Assembly: GCA_002171155.1 (NCBI GenBank)
Contig: NHHF01000020.1
Span: 1 to 9,236, forward strand
DNA: 9,236 bases
Direction of reading: 5' to 3'
Source: Betaproteobacteria bacterium TMED156
GTDB lineage: Bacteria > Pseudomonadota > Gammaproteobacteria > Burkholderiales > Burkholderiaceae_A
The notes under the pieces are model-generated. The model did no database searches and was not told the DNA's origin. It saw only the letters and a program-made list of their open reading frames with translations. Shown here piece after piece: positions 1 to 7,336 of the stretch. Within the stretch, counting starts at the first letter, position 1; every line of letters starts with the position of its first letter. The position numbers and the translations under genes are program-made.

Positions 1-44
1 AAAGTATCATACAAATCCTATCAATTATCACTTATTTATATAAA

Positions 45-818
45 ATGAGTTTTCTAAAAAACAAAAAAATTCTCATCTCAGGAATGATATCAAACAGGTC
101 TATAGCTTATGGAATAGCTAAAGCTTGTCATAATCAAGGTGCAAGAATTGCATTTAGTTATCAAGGTGAAAGGTTTAAAGATAGGATCAATAATCTAGCA
201 AGAGAATTTGAATCAAAAATGTGTTTTGATTGTGACGTAGCCAAAGATGATAACATTAACGGCTTACATGATTACATCGCTACAGAATGGGATGGGTTAG
301 ATGGGTTCGTTCATGCAATTGCTTTTGCACCAAGAGAAGCTATATCTGGAGATTTTTTGGATGGTTTTAATCGTGAAAATTTTTTGACGGCACACGATAT
401 ATCTGTTTATAGTTTTGGAGCTATGGTAAAAAGCTTACTCCCACTAATGAGAAATAGAGATGCTTCAGTAGCAACCTTAAGTTATTTAGGGGCCGAGAGA
501 AGTGTCACAGGTTATAACACCATGGGGTTGGCAAAAGCTAGTTTAGAAGCGAGCGTAAGATACTTAGCGGCTAGTTGTGGCCCACTGAATGTTAGAGTAA
601 ATGGTGTTTCTGCTGGTCCAATTAAAACTTTAGCAGCAAGTGGTATTAAGGGATTTTCTGACATTCTTAAAAAAGTAGAAACTCATTCACCAATGAGGAA
701 AAACATAACTATAGACGATGTTGGAAATGTAGTTGCCTTTTTACTTTCTGACCTATCCAAGGGTATTACCGGAGAAATCACTCACGTTGATAATGGTTAC
801 AATTCAGTGGTAACTTAA
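45..818 (+). CDS. fabI: Enoyl-[acyl-carrier-protein] reductase (NADH), FabI
   Basis: FabI carries out the last reduction of each fatty-acid elongation cycle in the cytoplasm, reducing trans-2-enoyl-ACP with NADH. The 257 residues form a divergent short-chain dehydrogenase fold close to the family length (about 260). The N-terminal nucleotide loop reads ISGMISNRSIAYGIA (11-25). Gln40 sits where NADH-specific FabI has Gln, and CDV (63-65) contacts the adenine side. The active site is SYLGAER with Tyr147, then Tyr157 and Lys164 (the Y-x6-K pair). SAGPIKTLAASGIK (189-202) and the C-terminal GEITHVDNGY complete the signature. Residue 93 is Ala (HAIAFAP), where E. coli has Gly93. The ATG at 45 matches the family start. 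No clear Shine-Dalgarno sequence precedes it; the 44 bases before it are AT-rich with several -10-like stretches. The gene ends directly against thyA, so the two are probably cotranscribed. Confidence 0.97.
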   Translation: MSFLKNKKILISGMISNRSIAYGIAKACHNQGARIAFSYQGERFKDRINNLAREFESKMCFDCDVAKDDNINGLHDYIATEWDGLDGFVHAIAFAPREAISGDFLDGFNRENFLTAHDISVYSFGAMVKSLLPLMRNRDASVATLSYLGAERSVTGYNTMGLAKASLEASVRYLAASCGPLNVRVNGVSAGPIKTLAASGIKGFSDILKKVETHSPMRKNITIDDVGNVVAFLLSDLSKGITGEITHVDNGYNSVVT

Positions 819-1625
819 TTGAAATCATACATCGAACTCATTAATCATATTCTAGCTAACGGTTGTCCAAAAGAAGACAGAACGGGGGTTGGAACAATCT
901 CGGTATTTGGGTGGCAAATGAGATTTAGTCTTAGAAAAGAGTTGCCAGTCATTACCACAAAAAAAATTCATCTCAAATCAGTGGTTGAAGAGTTGCTTTG
1001 GTTTCTTTCGGGAGAGACAAATGTTAAATATTTACAAGAAAAAGGTGTAACCATTTGGAATGAATGGGCTAACGACAAAGGTGAACTGGGTCCCGTCTAT
1101 GGAAAACAATGGAGATCATGGCCTGATCCTAAACCAGACAATACAAAAAATTCTATTGATCAAATTCAAAATGTATGTAGTGAATTAAAACTAAACCCCA
1201 ATTCCAGACGCTTAATTGTTAGTGCTTGGAATGTTTCTCAAATACCAGAAATGGCACTAACACCATGCCATATTTTGTTTCAATTTTATGTTTCCAATGG
1301 ATCTTTGTCTTGCCAGGTTTATCAAAGAAGTGCAGATGTTTTCTTAGGGGTACCGTTCAATATAACAAGCTATGCCATTCTGACATATATGATGGCTCAT
1401 CAGAATGGTTTAAAGACAGGCGAACTAATATGGACGGGAGGAGATTGCCACATTTATAAAAATCATGTCACTCAAGCAAAAATGCAAATAGTTAGAGAAC
1501 CATTACCGCGCCCACAATTAAAGTTCAATAGACTCCCAAAGGATATCTTTTCATACAAAAGTGAAGATTTTAATTTTCATAACTATACTCACCACCCTGC
1601 AATTAAAGCCCCAGTTGCTGTATGA
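819..1625 (+). CDS. thyA: Thymidylate synthase ThyA
   Basis: ThyA methylates dUMP to dTMP using 5,10-methylene-tetrahydrofolate and releases dihydrofolate. The 268-residue protein aligns along its whole length with E. coli ThyA (264). Visible functional residues are Arg21 in DRTGVGT, Glu58 and Trp80, the [10 protein letters not shown] block (90-99) with Tyr94, and the nucleophile Cys150 in LTPCH. The phosphate-binding arginine Arg170 lies in [10 protein letters not shown], with Asp173 and Asn181 following, and His211 and Tyr213 come after WTGGD. The start is a TTG that immediately follows the fabI TAA. It is chosen because [12 protein letters not shown] aligns with the normal N-terminus and no upstream in-frame codon is available. 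No strong ribosome binding site is seen, which suggests translational coupling to fabI. folA follows after 3 bases and recycles the folate product. Confidence 0.98.
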   Translation: MKSYIELINHILANGCPKEDRTGVGTISVFGWQMRFSLRKELPVITTKKIHLKSVVEELLWFLSGETNVKYLQEKGVTIWNEWANDKGELGPVYGKQWRSWPDPKPDNTKNSIDQIQNVCSELKLNPNSRRLIVSAWNVSQIPEMALTPCHILFQFYVSNGSLSCQVYQRSADVFLGVPFNITSYAILTYMMAHQNGLKTGELIWTGGDCHIYKNHVTQAKMQIVREPLPRPQLKFNRLPKDIFSYKSEDFNFHNYTHHPAIKAPVAV

Positions 1626-1628
1626 AAA

Positions 1629-2159
1629 ATGATACATAATTCGAAGCCATTAGTAACAATCTTAGTCGCAATATCAGAAAATGGAGTGATAGGTAATAAT
1701 GGTAAATTACCATGGCACATCAGCGACGATCTAAAAAGATTTAAAAAAATAACTTTAAATCAACCAGTTCTTATGGGGAGAAAAACATATGAGTCAGTAG
1801 TTAATAATATTGGTGGGGCACTGCCTGAAAGAGAAAATCTTGTTCTCACTAAACAAAAAAATAGAATAGAAAATGCTCATAATGTTCATATCTTTGACAA
1901 CATCAAAGATGTATATTGCTGGTTGGCAGTAAATCAAAAGAAAAATCTCATGGTTGCAGGTGGTACATCTATTTACAAAATATTTTTACCAGTTGCTGAC
2001 AAATTAGAAATAACTCACATCAAAAAAAAAATCAATGGAGACACATTTTTTCCTGAATGGAATCAAGAGATTTGGCATGTTAAACACGGACCAATTTTAA
2101 AAGATAAACAAAATGAATTAAGTTATCGTTTTTCAACATATAGTAAAATTAAGTTTTAG
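1629..2159 (+). CDS. folA: Dihydrofolate reductase FolA
   Basis: FolA reduces dihydrofolate to tetrahydrofolate with NADPH and so restores the cofactor consumed by ThyA just upstream. The 176 residues are a little longer than the E. coli enzyme (159), mainly from a short N-terminal extension and longer loops. Diagnostic parts are [19 protein letters not shown] (13-31) with Trp29, the substrate-binding acid Asp34 (DDLKRF, equivalent to E. coli Asp27), [11 protein letters not shown] (47-57), [14 protein letters not shown] (108-121) for NADPH, and DTFFPEW (138-144). The ATG lies 3 bases after the thyA stop and has no obvious Shine-Dalgarno sequence, so coupling is likely. A run of ten A residues (2022-2031) encodes Lys-Lys-Lys. 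The last 11 bases overlap the convergent dcd gene. Confidence 0.96.
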   Translation: MIHNSKPLVTILVAISENGVIGNNGKLPWHISDDLKRFKKITLNQPVLMGRKTYESVVNNIGGALPERENLVLTKQKNRIENAHNVHIFDNIKDVYCWLAVNQKKNLMVAGGTSIYKIFLPVADKLEITHIKKKINGDTFFPEWNQEIWHVKHGPILKDKQNELSYRFSTYSKIKF

Positions 2160-2715
2160 GTAATGTAACTCCCTTTTGTCCCTGGTACTTACCATCTCTA
2201 TCTTTATAGGATAATTTGCAATCTTCGTCACTTTCAAAAAATACCATTTGGGCACATCCCTCGCCTGCATAGATCTTAGCTGGCAATGGCGTCGTATTGG
2301 AGAATTCTAGAGTAACATTTCCCTCCCATTCAGGCTCCAAAGGGGTAACATTTACAATAATTCCACATCTTGCATATGTGCTTTTTCCAAGGCAAATTGT
2401 GAGTGTATTTCTTGGTATGCGAAAAAATTCGACTGTTCTTGCCAGAGCAAATGAGTTTGGAGGAATAATACATATTTTGCCTTTAAAATCCACAAATGAG
2501 TTGGAATCAAAGTTTTTGGGGTCAACGGTACTACAATTAATATTTGTAAAAACTTTGAATTCATCAGCACATCGGACATCGTATCCATAGCTAGATGTAC
2601 CATACGAAATTACAGGATTACCATTGCTACTTCTAATTTGTACATCCTCGAATGGAGAAATCATTTTATTTTCTAGGGCCATTTTTCGAATCCAGTTGTC
2701 ATTTTTAATTGTCAT
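2149..2715 (-). CDS. dcd: dCTP deaminase Dcd
   Basis: Dcd deaminates dCTP to dUTP, which a dUTPase (not in this window) hydrolyses to dUMP for ThyA. The 188 residues match the usual proteobacterial length. Seen here are SSYGYDVRC (41-49), the VDPKNFD block (64-70), [18 protein letters not shown] (85-102), and [10 protein letters not shown] (110-119), whose Ser112 and Arg116 match conserved active-site residues. They are followed by [16 protein letters not shown] (125-140), where Glu137 is the expected general base, and a C-terminal [12 protein letters not shown] that closes over the nucleotide. The ATG at 2715 is preceded by an AGAGA-like stretch about 8-9 bases upstream. The gene converges on folA with an 11-base overlap and diverges from metG across only 32 bases. 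Its placement beside thyA-folA fits a shared role in dTMP supply. Confidence 0.97.
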   Translation of the reverse strand: MTIKNDNWIRKMALENKMISPFEDVQIRSSNGNPVISYGTSSYGYDVRCADEFKVFTNINCSTVDPKNFDSNSFVDFKGKICIIPPNSFALARTVEFFRIPRNTLTICLGKSTYARCGIIVNVTPLEPEWEGNVTLEFSNTTPLPAKIYAGEGCAQMVFFESDEDCKLSYKDRDGKYQGQKGVTLPKT

Positions 2716-2747
2716 AATTAATTCTCTAAAAGGTAAAATATAAATAT
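2716..2747. promoter_or_regulatory. Divergent dcd/metG intergenic region, probable promoters
   Basis: These 32 bases separate two divergent start codons, so promoters for dcd and metG must lie here and partly inside the coding sequences. On the minus strand, TATATT at 2742-2737 could be a -10 box giving dcd a leader of about 15 bases; the matching -35 (TTTAGT, 2765-2760) is poor. On the plus strand AAAAGG (2728-2733) is the only Shine-Dalgarno-like sequence before metG, at a long spacing of 14 bases. The AT richness makes any -10 match weak evidence. Confidence 0.3.
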
Positions 2748-4487
2748 ATGTCCGAAAATACTAAAAGAAAAATCTTTATTACATCTGCTTTACCATATGC
2801 AAATGGTCCAATTCATTTGGGTCATTTAGTTGAATATGTGCAAACAGACATATGGGTAAGATTTCAAAAATTATTAGGAAATACTACAGTATACATTTGT
2901 GCAGACGATACTCATGGCACACCAGTAATGCTCAAAGCTCAAAAAGAAAGGATAAGTCCCGAACAACTAATCGAAAAGGTGTGGCATGAGCATAAAAGAG
3001 ATTTTTCGGCATTTTTCATTGATTTCGATTGTTACTACACTACCCATTCTAAGGAAAATCGCGAGCTATCAAATAAGATATACAGCAGTTTAGTCGAAGC
3101 AAAACTAATCAAGATTAAAAAAATAAAACAAATGTTTGATGTTGAAAAACAAATGTTTTTGCCTGATCGATTTATTAAAGGCGAATGCCCTCGCTGTGGT
3201 TCAAGCGATGAATTCGGAGATGCATGTGAAGCTTGTGGAGCAACATATAATCCAACAGACTTAAAAAACCCCGTATCACAATTAAGTGGAAAAAGACCTG
3301 AGACTAGAGAATCCGATCACTATTTTTTTCTGCTTTCTGACAAAAGGTGCATTGATTTTCTTCAAAATTGGACAACTCAGACTGGAAAACTCCAAATAGA
3401 ATCACTAAACAAAATCAATGAGTGGTTAAAGCCAGATGCTAATGGTAAATCAAATTTGACTGATTGGGATATATCTAGAGATGCTCCATATTTTGGATTC
3501 GAAATTCCAAATTCTCCAAACAAGTACTTCTATGTTTGGCTTGATGCCCCCATTGGTTACTATGCTGGTTTAAAAAATTGGTGTGAAAAAAATAACAAAG
3601 ATTTTAATGAGTTCGTTTCGCCAAAATCAGAATATGAACAGGTACACTTTATTGGTAAAGACATATTATACTTTCACTCATTATTTTGGCCAGCTATACT
3701 AAAATTTTCTGGATTCAGAGTACCTTCAGCTATCTACGTTCACGGATTCTTAACTATTAATGGGCATAAAATGAGTAAATCAAGAGGAACTTACATTACG
3801 GCGGAGGAATACATTAAATCAGGATTAAATCCAGAATGTTTGAGATATTATCTTGCCACAAAATTAAATGGGTCAATGGAAGATATTGACTTAAATCTTG
3901 ACGATTTTATGAAGAAAATTAACAGCGATTTGGTTGGTAAGTATATTAACATTTACAGTCGGGTTTCAGGATTCATAAAAAAATTATTCAATGGTAAGGT
4001 TTTAAAGAATAGTCAAATAAACTTAAACGATGATAGTGAATCTAAAATTAATGAGAAATTTAATGAATTCAAAAAAAATATTAGAAAAAATTATGAAGAT
4101 AGAAACACATCTAAAGTATCCAAAGAGTTAACCATTCTCATGGATTATGTAAATAGCTACATTGATGAAAATAAGCCATGGATTTTGGCGAAAAACATAA
4201 GAGATAATAATGAAAAAAACTCAAATTTACTATCTGAAAAGTTAGCACTTCATAAAATTCTTTCTTTTAGTATTTACTGTTTTGCAAAGATAACTATCCT
4301 AATAAAGCCAATCCTTCCGTCTATTGTTTCAGAGATTGAGTCTAGAATTTTTGATTTACCAAAACCTTGGTCTTGGGGTGACTTAGATAAACTAGATATC
4401 AAAAATATTAATTCAAGTGAGCATTTAATCTCAAGAATAGAAGAAAAGGATTTAAAAAAATTAATAGAAAGAGTGGAAAATGTTTAA
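2748..4487 (+). CDS. metG: Methionyl-tRNA synthetase MetG, short form without C-terminal tRNA-binding domain
   Basis: MetG charges tRNA-Met, including the initiator, with methionine. The class I catalytic domain is complete: [11 protein letters not shown] (16-26, the HIGH motif), ADDTHGTP (52-59), a zinc knuckle with Cys147, Cys150, Cys160 and Cys163, [14 protein letters not shown] (262-275), and KMSKS at 341-345. The helical anticodon-binding domain follows, with [11 protein letters not shown] (392-402) and [10 protein letters not shown] (474-483). The protein stops at residue 579, whereas E. coli MetG has 677. The missing part is the C-terminal EMAP-II-like dimerisation and tRNA-binding domain. 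Nothing downstream encodes it, because the next gene begins 8 bases before the metG stop, so this is a true short form rather than a frameshift. Similar short MetRS enzymes are known in other bacteria. The gene appears to lead a run continuing through DUF3460, scpA and murB. Confidence 0.97.
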   Translation: MSENTKRKIFITSALPYANGPIHLGHLVEYVQTDIWVRFQKLLGNTTVYICADDTHGTPVMLKAQKERISPEQLIEKVWHEHKRDFSAFFIDFDCYYTTHSKENRELSNKIYSSLVEAKLIKIKKIKQMFDVEKQMFLPDRFIKGECPRCGSSDEFGDACEACGATYNPTDLKNPVSQLSGKRPETRESDHYFFLLSDKRCIDFLQNWTTQTGKLQIESLNKINEWLKPDANGKSNLTDWDISRDAPYFGFEIPNSPNKYFYVWLDAPIGYYAGLKNWCEKNNKDFNEFVSPKSEYEQVHFIGKDILYFHSLFWPAILKFSGFRVPSAIYVHGFLTINGHKMSKSRGTYITAEEYIKSGLNPECLRYYLATKLNGSMEDIDLNLDDFMKKINSDLVGKYINIYSRVSGFIKKLFNGKVLKNSQINLNDDSESKINEKFNEFKKNIRKNYEDRNTSKVSKELTILMDYVNSYIDENKPWILAKNIRDNNEKNSNLLSEKLALHKILSFSIYCFAKITILIKPILPSIVSEIESRIFDLPKPWSWGDLDKLDIKNINSSEHLISRIEEKDLKKLIERVENV

Positions 4488-4686
4488 AAGAAATAAAAAA
4501 TATAAGTCTGATATTTCAAAATTTATATCTGAAATAAAGTCAAAAAATTCTGATATTGAAACTAAACAAAAAACTGGAAGAGCAATACTCTGGGATAAAA
4601 TAGAACTGTCCAACCAAGAACAAGATGTAAATAAAAGAGTCACATTAAGACAACCTGCTTATGTATACTTTGAACAAAAAAAATAA
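4480..4686 (+). CDS. Small DUF3460-like protein of unknown function
   Basis: This is a 68-residue, highly charged protein with no signal peptide or membrane segment. From memory, its core (YKSDISKFISEIK, then ETKQKTGRAILWDK and a C-terminal RQPAYVYF) fits DUF3460, a small family found in Burkholderiales next to scpA; no search was run. The N-terminal MFKRNKK is somewhat longer than the usual start just before the Tyr. The segment 8-32 is probably helical, and GRAILWDK (37-44) is the most conserved-looking part. The ATG overlaps the metG end by 8 bases and has GAGTGG (4471-4476) just upstream as a plausible ribosome binding site. scpA begins 6 bases after its stop, so it is cotranscribed with both. 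No function is known. The position suggests, but does not show, a link to ScpA. Confidence 0.75.
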   Translation: MFKRNKKYKSDISKFISEIKSKNSDIETKQKTGRAILWDKIELSNQEQDVNKRVTLRQPAYVYFEQKK

Positions 4687-4692
4687 ATTACT

Positions 4693-5517
4693 ATGGATGA
4701 CGAATACTTACAAAAAACTTTAAATGCTCGTCTTTATGGGGAACCAATCAACAATTTACCAAGAGACTTATATATTCCTCCTGACGCGCTTGAAATTATC
4801 TTAGAAGTTTTTGAAGGACCTCTGGATTTATTAATTTATCTCATAAAAAAAGAAAATTTTAATATCCTTGATATTCCAATGGCAAAAGTTACAACTCAAT
4901 ATTTGGAATACGTTGAAAAAATCAGAACAGTCAATTTAGAATTGGCGTCGGAGTATTTACTTATGGCTGCTGTCTTAATTGAAATCAAAGCGAGAATGCT
5001 AGTTCCAAAAAAAATAAACTCCACGGATGAGGAAGAGTCCAACGATCCCAGAGCTGATCTTGTTCGTCAGTTAATTGAATATGAAAAGTTTAAAAAAGTA
5101 GCAAAGCAAGTTGATGGGATACCTAGAGTTGGCAGAGAGTTTTCTACACCATATGTATTACATTATAAGTCCTCAAATAATGTTTTACCAAGTTTGACAG
5201 TAATTGACCTGCATAACTCAATAAAGTCATTATTAACATTGAAAAGCTTGAGAATTAGTCATTCTATTACTAAAGAACTATTTTCAGTTAGAGAACACAT
5301 GTCTATGATATTAAATAGAATTAGTGACTTTTCTTACATAGAGTTCATTAAGCTTTTTCAATCAAAAAAAAGTGTCAGTCGCATGTCAATTGTTGTACAT
5401 TTCGTAGCCTTGCTTGAATTATCTAAGTCAGGGCTAGTTAAAATTACTCAGACTAAATTCGACTCAGCTATTTGGATAGGCAATTCGGAAAAAAATGAGG
5501 AATCTAAAACTGATTGA
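4693..5517 (+). CDS. scpA: Segregation and condensation protein A (kleisin) ScpA
   Basis: ScpA is the kleisin that bridges the SMC ATPase heads and, with ScpB, forms the condensin that organises and separates the chromosome. The N-terminal SMC-binding region contains FEGPLDLLIYLIKKENFNIL (40-59) and, in the next helix, SEYLLMAAVLIEIKARML (87-104). A low-conservation acidic linker with TDEEESNDPR (111-120) follows, and a C-terminal winged-helix domain (about 190-262) includes VVHFVALLELSKSGLVKI. The length of 274 is normal for betaproteobacterial members, which also share the ARLYGEP-like lead with DLYIPPDALE before the core. smc and scpB are not in the window. No Shine-Dalgarno sequence is evident, and the ATG lies 6 bases after the DUF3460-like gene. 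Its last 23 bases overlap murB. Confidence 0.95.
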   Translation: MDDEYLQKTLNARLYGEPINNLPRDLYIPPDALEIILEVFEGPLDLLIYLIKKENFNILDIPMAKVTTQYLEYVEKIRTVNLELASEYLLMAAVLIEIKARMLVPKKINSTDEEESNDPRADLVRQLIEYEKFKKVAKQVDGIPRVGREFSTPYVLHYKSSNNVLPSLTVIDLHNSIKSLLTLKSLRISHSITKELFSVREHMSMILNRISDFSYIEFIKLFQSKKSVSRMSIVVHFVALLELSKSGLVKITQTKFDSAIWIGNSEKNEESKTD

Positions 5518-6595
5518 CTTAAAAAATAACAATGGTTTAAAAATAAATGCTTTCTGCACAAATCTTTTTTCCATAAATAAAATTTCTCAAATTAATGAAT
5601 TTCCTGAAATTGTTAATACCAATCCAAGACTTGTAATTGGGAGTGGAAGTAATATTTTTTTTCTAGCACCTGATAATCAACCTCTAACTTCGACTATCTT
5701 ACTAAACAAGATAAAAGGAAAGGAAATAATCAAAGAAAAAAATAACAAAACATTTGTTAGATGCTTAGCAGGTGAAAATTGGAATGATTTTGTCATTTGG
5801 ACTCTATCAAAAAATTTAGGAGGGCTTGAAAATTTAGTTTTGATTCCTGGAACTGTTGGAGCTGCCCCTATCCAAAATATAGGTGCTTATGGACTGGAAA
5901 TAAAAGATAGGATAGATTCAATTTTAGCTTGGGATTTCGAGCAGAAAAAATTAGTTAACTTTAAACCTCATGAGTGCGAATTTCGATATCGTAATAGTTT
6001 ATTCAAAAATCAAATGATTCATGACGGTTGGAAGAAGACCAGATATTTTATAATAAGTATTGATTTTGTATTATGGTCTGAAAAAGAGTCACCATTGATA
6101 ACATCATATGATGAGGTAAGAAAAGAAATTATTGGTAAAGTAAGCCCAAAAAAAATTGCAGAATCAATTATTAAAATTAGAAATCGTAAACTTCCTGATT
6201 CAAATTTATTGCCAAATCTTGGTAGTTTTTTTCAAAACCCCATAGTAAAAATCTATCAAGCAAAAGATTTAAGAAAAAATTTTCCAAAAATGCCCAACTT
6301 CAAAGTGATCGAAAATGAAGCCAAGATTTCAGCAGCATGGTTAATAGACGAATGCAAATTAAAAGGATATAAAGTAAATGATGCAGGAATATATAAAAAA
6401 CATTCGTTAATTATAGTTAATTATGGAGATGCCAGTTATAAGGACATAATGAATCTAGCAATTAAAATACAAGAAAAAGTAATAGAAAAATTTGGCATCT
6501 GTTTAACATTAGAACCAAATGTTATTTCCTCCTCCGAAAAAAAAGCTTTTCGTTTGTCGAAATTTTATTATGAAACTTATAACCATGACTATTGA
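5495..6595 (+). CDS. murB: UDP-N-acetylenolpyruvoylglucosamine reductase MurB, with altered C-terminus
   Basis: MurB is the FAD enzyme that reduces UDP-GlcNAc-enolpyruvate to UDP-MurNAc in peptidoglycan synthesis. FAD-binding parts are visible: VIGSGSNIFF (47-56), AGENWNDFV (92-100), GGLENLVLIPGTVGAAPIQN (109-128) and IGAYGLEI (129-136). The substrate domain has FRYRNSLFK (163-171), with the conserved Arg of the YRxS motif, and GSFFQNP (243-249), with Ser244 matching the catalytic Ser229 of E. coli. The usual C-terminal LEPE motif reads LEPN, so Asn342 replaces the expected glutamate (Glu325 in E. coli). The 24 residues from 343 on are encoded antisense to yaaA and do not resemble a MurB tail. 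The ATG overlaps scpA by 23 bases and has GGA 5 bases upstream. The fold assignment is firm; whether the enzyme is fully active is uncertain. Confidence 0.92.
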   Translation: MRNLKLIDLKNNNGLKINAFCTNLFSINKISQINEFPEIVNTNPRLVIGSGSNIFFLAPDNQPLTSTILLNKIKGKEIIKEKNNKTFVRCLAGENWNDFVIWTLSKNLGGLENLVLIPGTVGAAPIQNIGAYGLEIKDRIDSILAWDFEQKKLVNFKPHECEFRYRNSLFKNQMIHDGWKKTRYFIISIDFVLWSEKESPLITSYDEVRKEIIGKVSPKKIAESIIKIRNRKLPDSNLLPNLGSFFQNPIVKIYQAKDLRKNFPKMPNFKVIENEAKISAAWLIDECKLKGYKVNDAGIYKKHSLIIVNYGDASYKDIMNLAIKIQEKVIEKFGICLTLEPNVISSSEKKAFRLSKFYYETYNHDY

Positions 6596-7289
6596 ATTCT
6601 TTCAAATCACAAATTTTTTTTAATTTATTCTTCAATATAAATGATGTCATTAAACCTCTTGCTTTTTTCGCAAAAACACCAACTGTTTTGTATTCCCCAG
6701 ATACATAATCTTGAAAAACAGGCGCTATAAAATTTAAGTTGATATATTTTTCTACTGACTTAAAGTACTCCAAAGAGGCAAGATTGATCAAAGCCTCTGA
6801 TTTTCCATTGACTATTTCTTTTTTTAGTTCTTGCGCTATTCTGCTATGCCACCAGTCATATAAGTTATTACCTTTTGCATTTTTTAATTTAGTGCCCATT
6901 TCTAAACGATGTGGTTGAATCAGATCTAAAGGTTTTAAAAGACCATACAGACCGGATAAGATCCTCAAATTCCTCTGGGCATAATAAATGTCCTCAATGG
7001 TAAAAGAGTCTATATTAATGCCATCATAAACATCTCCATTGAAAGAAAAAATTGCTGGTCTGGCACGACTATTTTTTGGCCTCATCTCAAATTCAAGAAA
7101 TCTATTATTATTCAATTCGGAGAGTTTTTTTGATAATTTCATTAAGTCTTGTAACCCTTTTTCACCCAATGGGGTAATTGTCTTCACGAGTTTGACAGCA
7201 TCACCGTGGAAAACAGGGTTTGTGAAATTAAGTTCTGGTATTTTTCTTTCAAAGTCCATTGACTTAGCTGGGGAAATTAAAACAATCAC
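6522..7289 (-). CDS. yaaA: Peroxide stress protein YaaA (DUF328/UPF0246)
   Basis: YaaA proteins limit oxidative DNA damage; in E. coli yaaA is induced by peroxide through OxyR and lowers free iron. The 255-residue protein (E. coli 258) is conserved from end to end: LISPAKSMDF (4-13), FSFNGDVYDGI (81-91), LRILSGLYGLLKPLDL (108-123), QPHRLEMGTKL (125-135), INLASLEYFKSV (168-179), FAKKARGLMTSFI (206-218), and a C-terminal FNSHGYKF with LFFRRRK. It is probably cytoplasmic, with no signal peptide. The start is GTG at 7289, supported by TAGG at 7300-7297 with 7 bases of spacing and by alignment at residue 1. Because its C-terminus looks normal, the 74-base overlap with murB is best explained by a change on the murB side. 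It diverges from a DNA glycosylase gene across 47 bases. Confidence 0.95.
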   Translation of the reverse strand: MIVLISPAKSMDFERKIPELNFTNPVFHGDAVKLVKTITPLGEKGLQDLMKLSKKLSELNNNRFLEFEMRPKNSRARPAIFSFNGDVYDGINIDSFTIEDIYYAQRNLRILSGLYGLLKPLDLIQPHRLEMGTKLKNAKGNNLYDWWHSRIAQELKKEIVNGKSEALINLASLEYFKSVEKYINLNFIAPVFQDYVSGEYKTVGVFAKKARGLMTSFILKNKLKKICDLKEFNSHGYKFHNKISTNEKLFFRRRK

Positions 7290-7336
7290 AATAAAACCTA
7301 TAAATTAATTAATAATATAGTCTAAAATATATTCTA
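7290..7336. promoter_or_regulatory. Divergent yaaA/glycosylase intergenic region
   Basis: These 47 AT-rich bases lie between the GTG of yaaA and the ATG of the glycosylase gene and must carry both starts of transcription. On the minus strand, TAGG (7300-7297) is a credible ribosome binding site for yaaA and decides its GTG start. On the plus strand, TATAGT (7316-7321) could be a -10 box giving a very short leader, but no -35 match is seen and no Shine-Dalgarno sequence precedes the ATG at 7337. No OxyR-like site is recognisable by eye. Confidence 0.3.

Noticed and set aside
1226..1459. Open frame of 77 codons inside thyA on the same strand
   Set aside because: It lies wholly within the conserved core of thyA, which encodes the catalytic Cys region in another frame, and its translation resembles no family.
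2297..2603. Open frames on both strands inside dcd
   Set aside because: Both overlap well-conserved dcd codons, including the active-site region. They are chance openings with no recognisable motifs.
4461..4643. Minus-strand frame of 60 codons across the metG end and the DUF3460-like gene
   Set aside because: It is antisense to two better-supported genes, and its translation has no recognisable feature.
6230..6245. GSFFQNP in MurB instead of GSFFKNP
   Set aside because: The catalytic Ser is kept, and the Lys/Gln position may vary among betaproteobacterial enzymes; it is not strong evidence of lost function.
7039..7308. Plus-strand frame of 89 codons antisense to yaaA
   Set aside because: yaaA is conserved from end to end on the other strand, and the plus-strand translation looks like no known protein.
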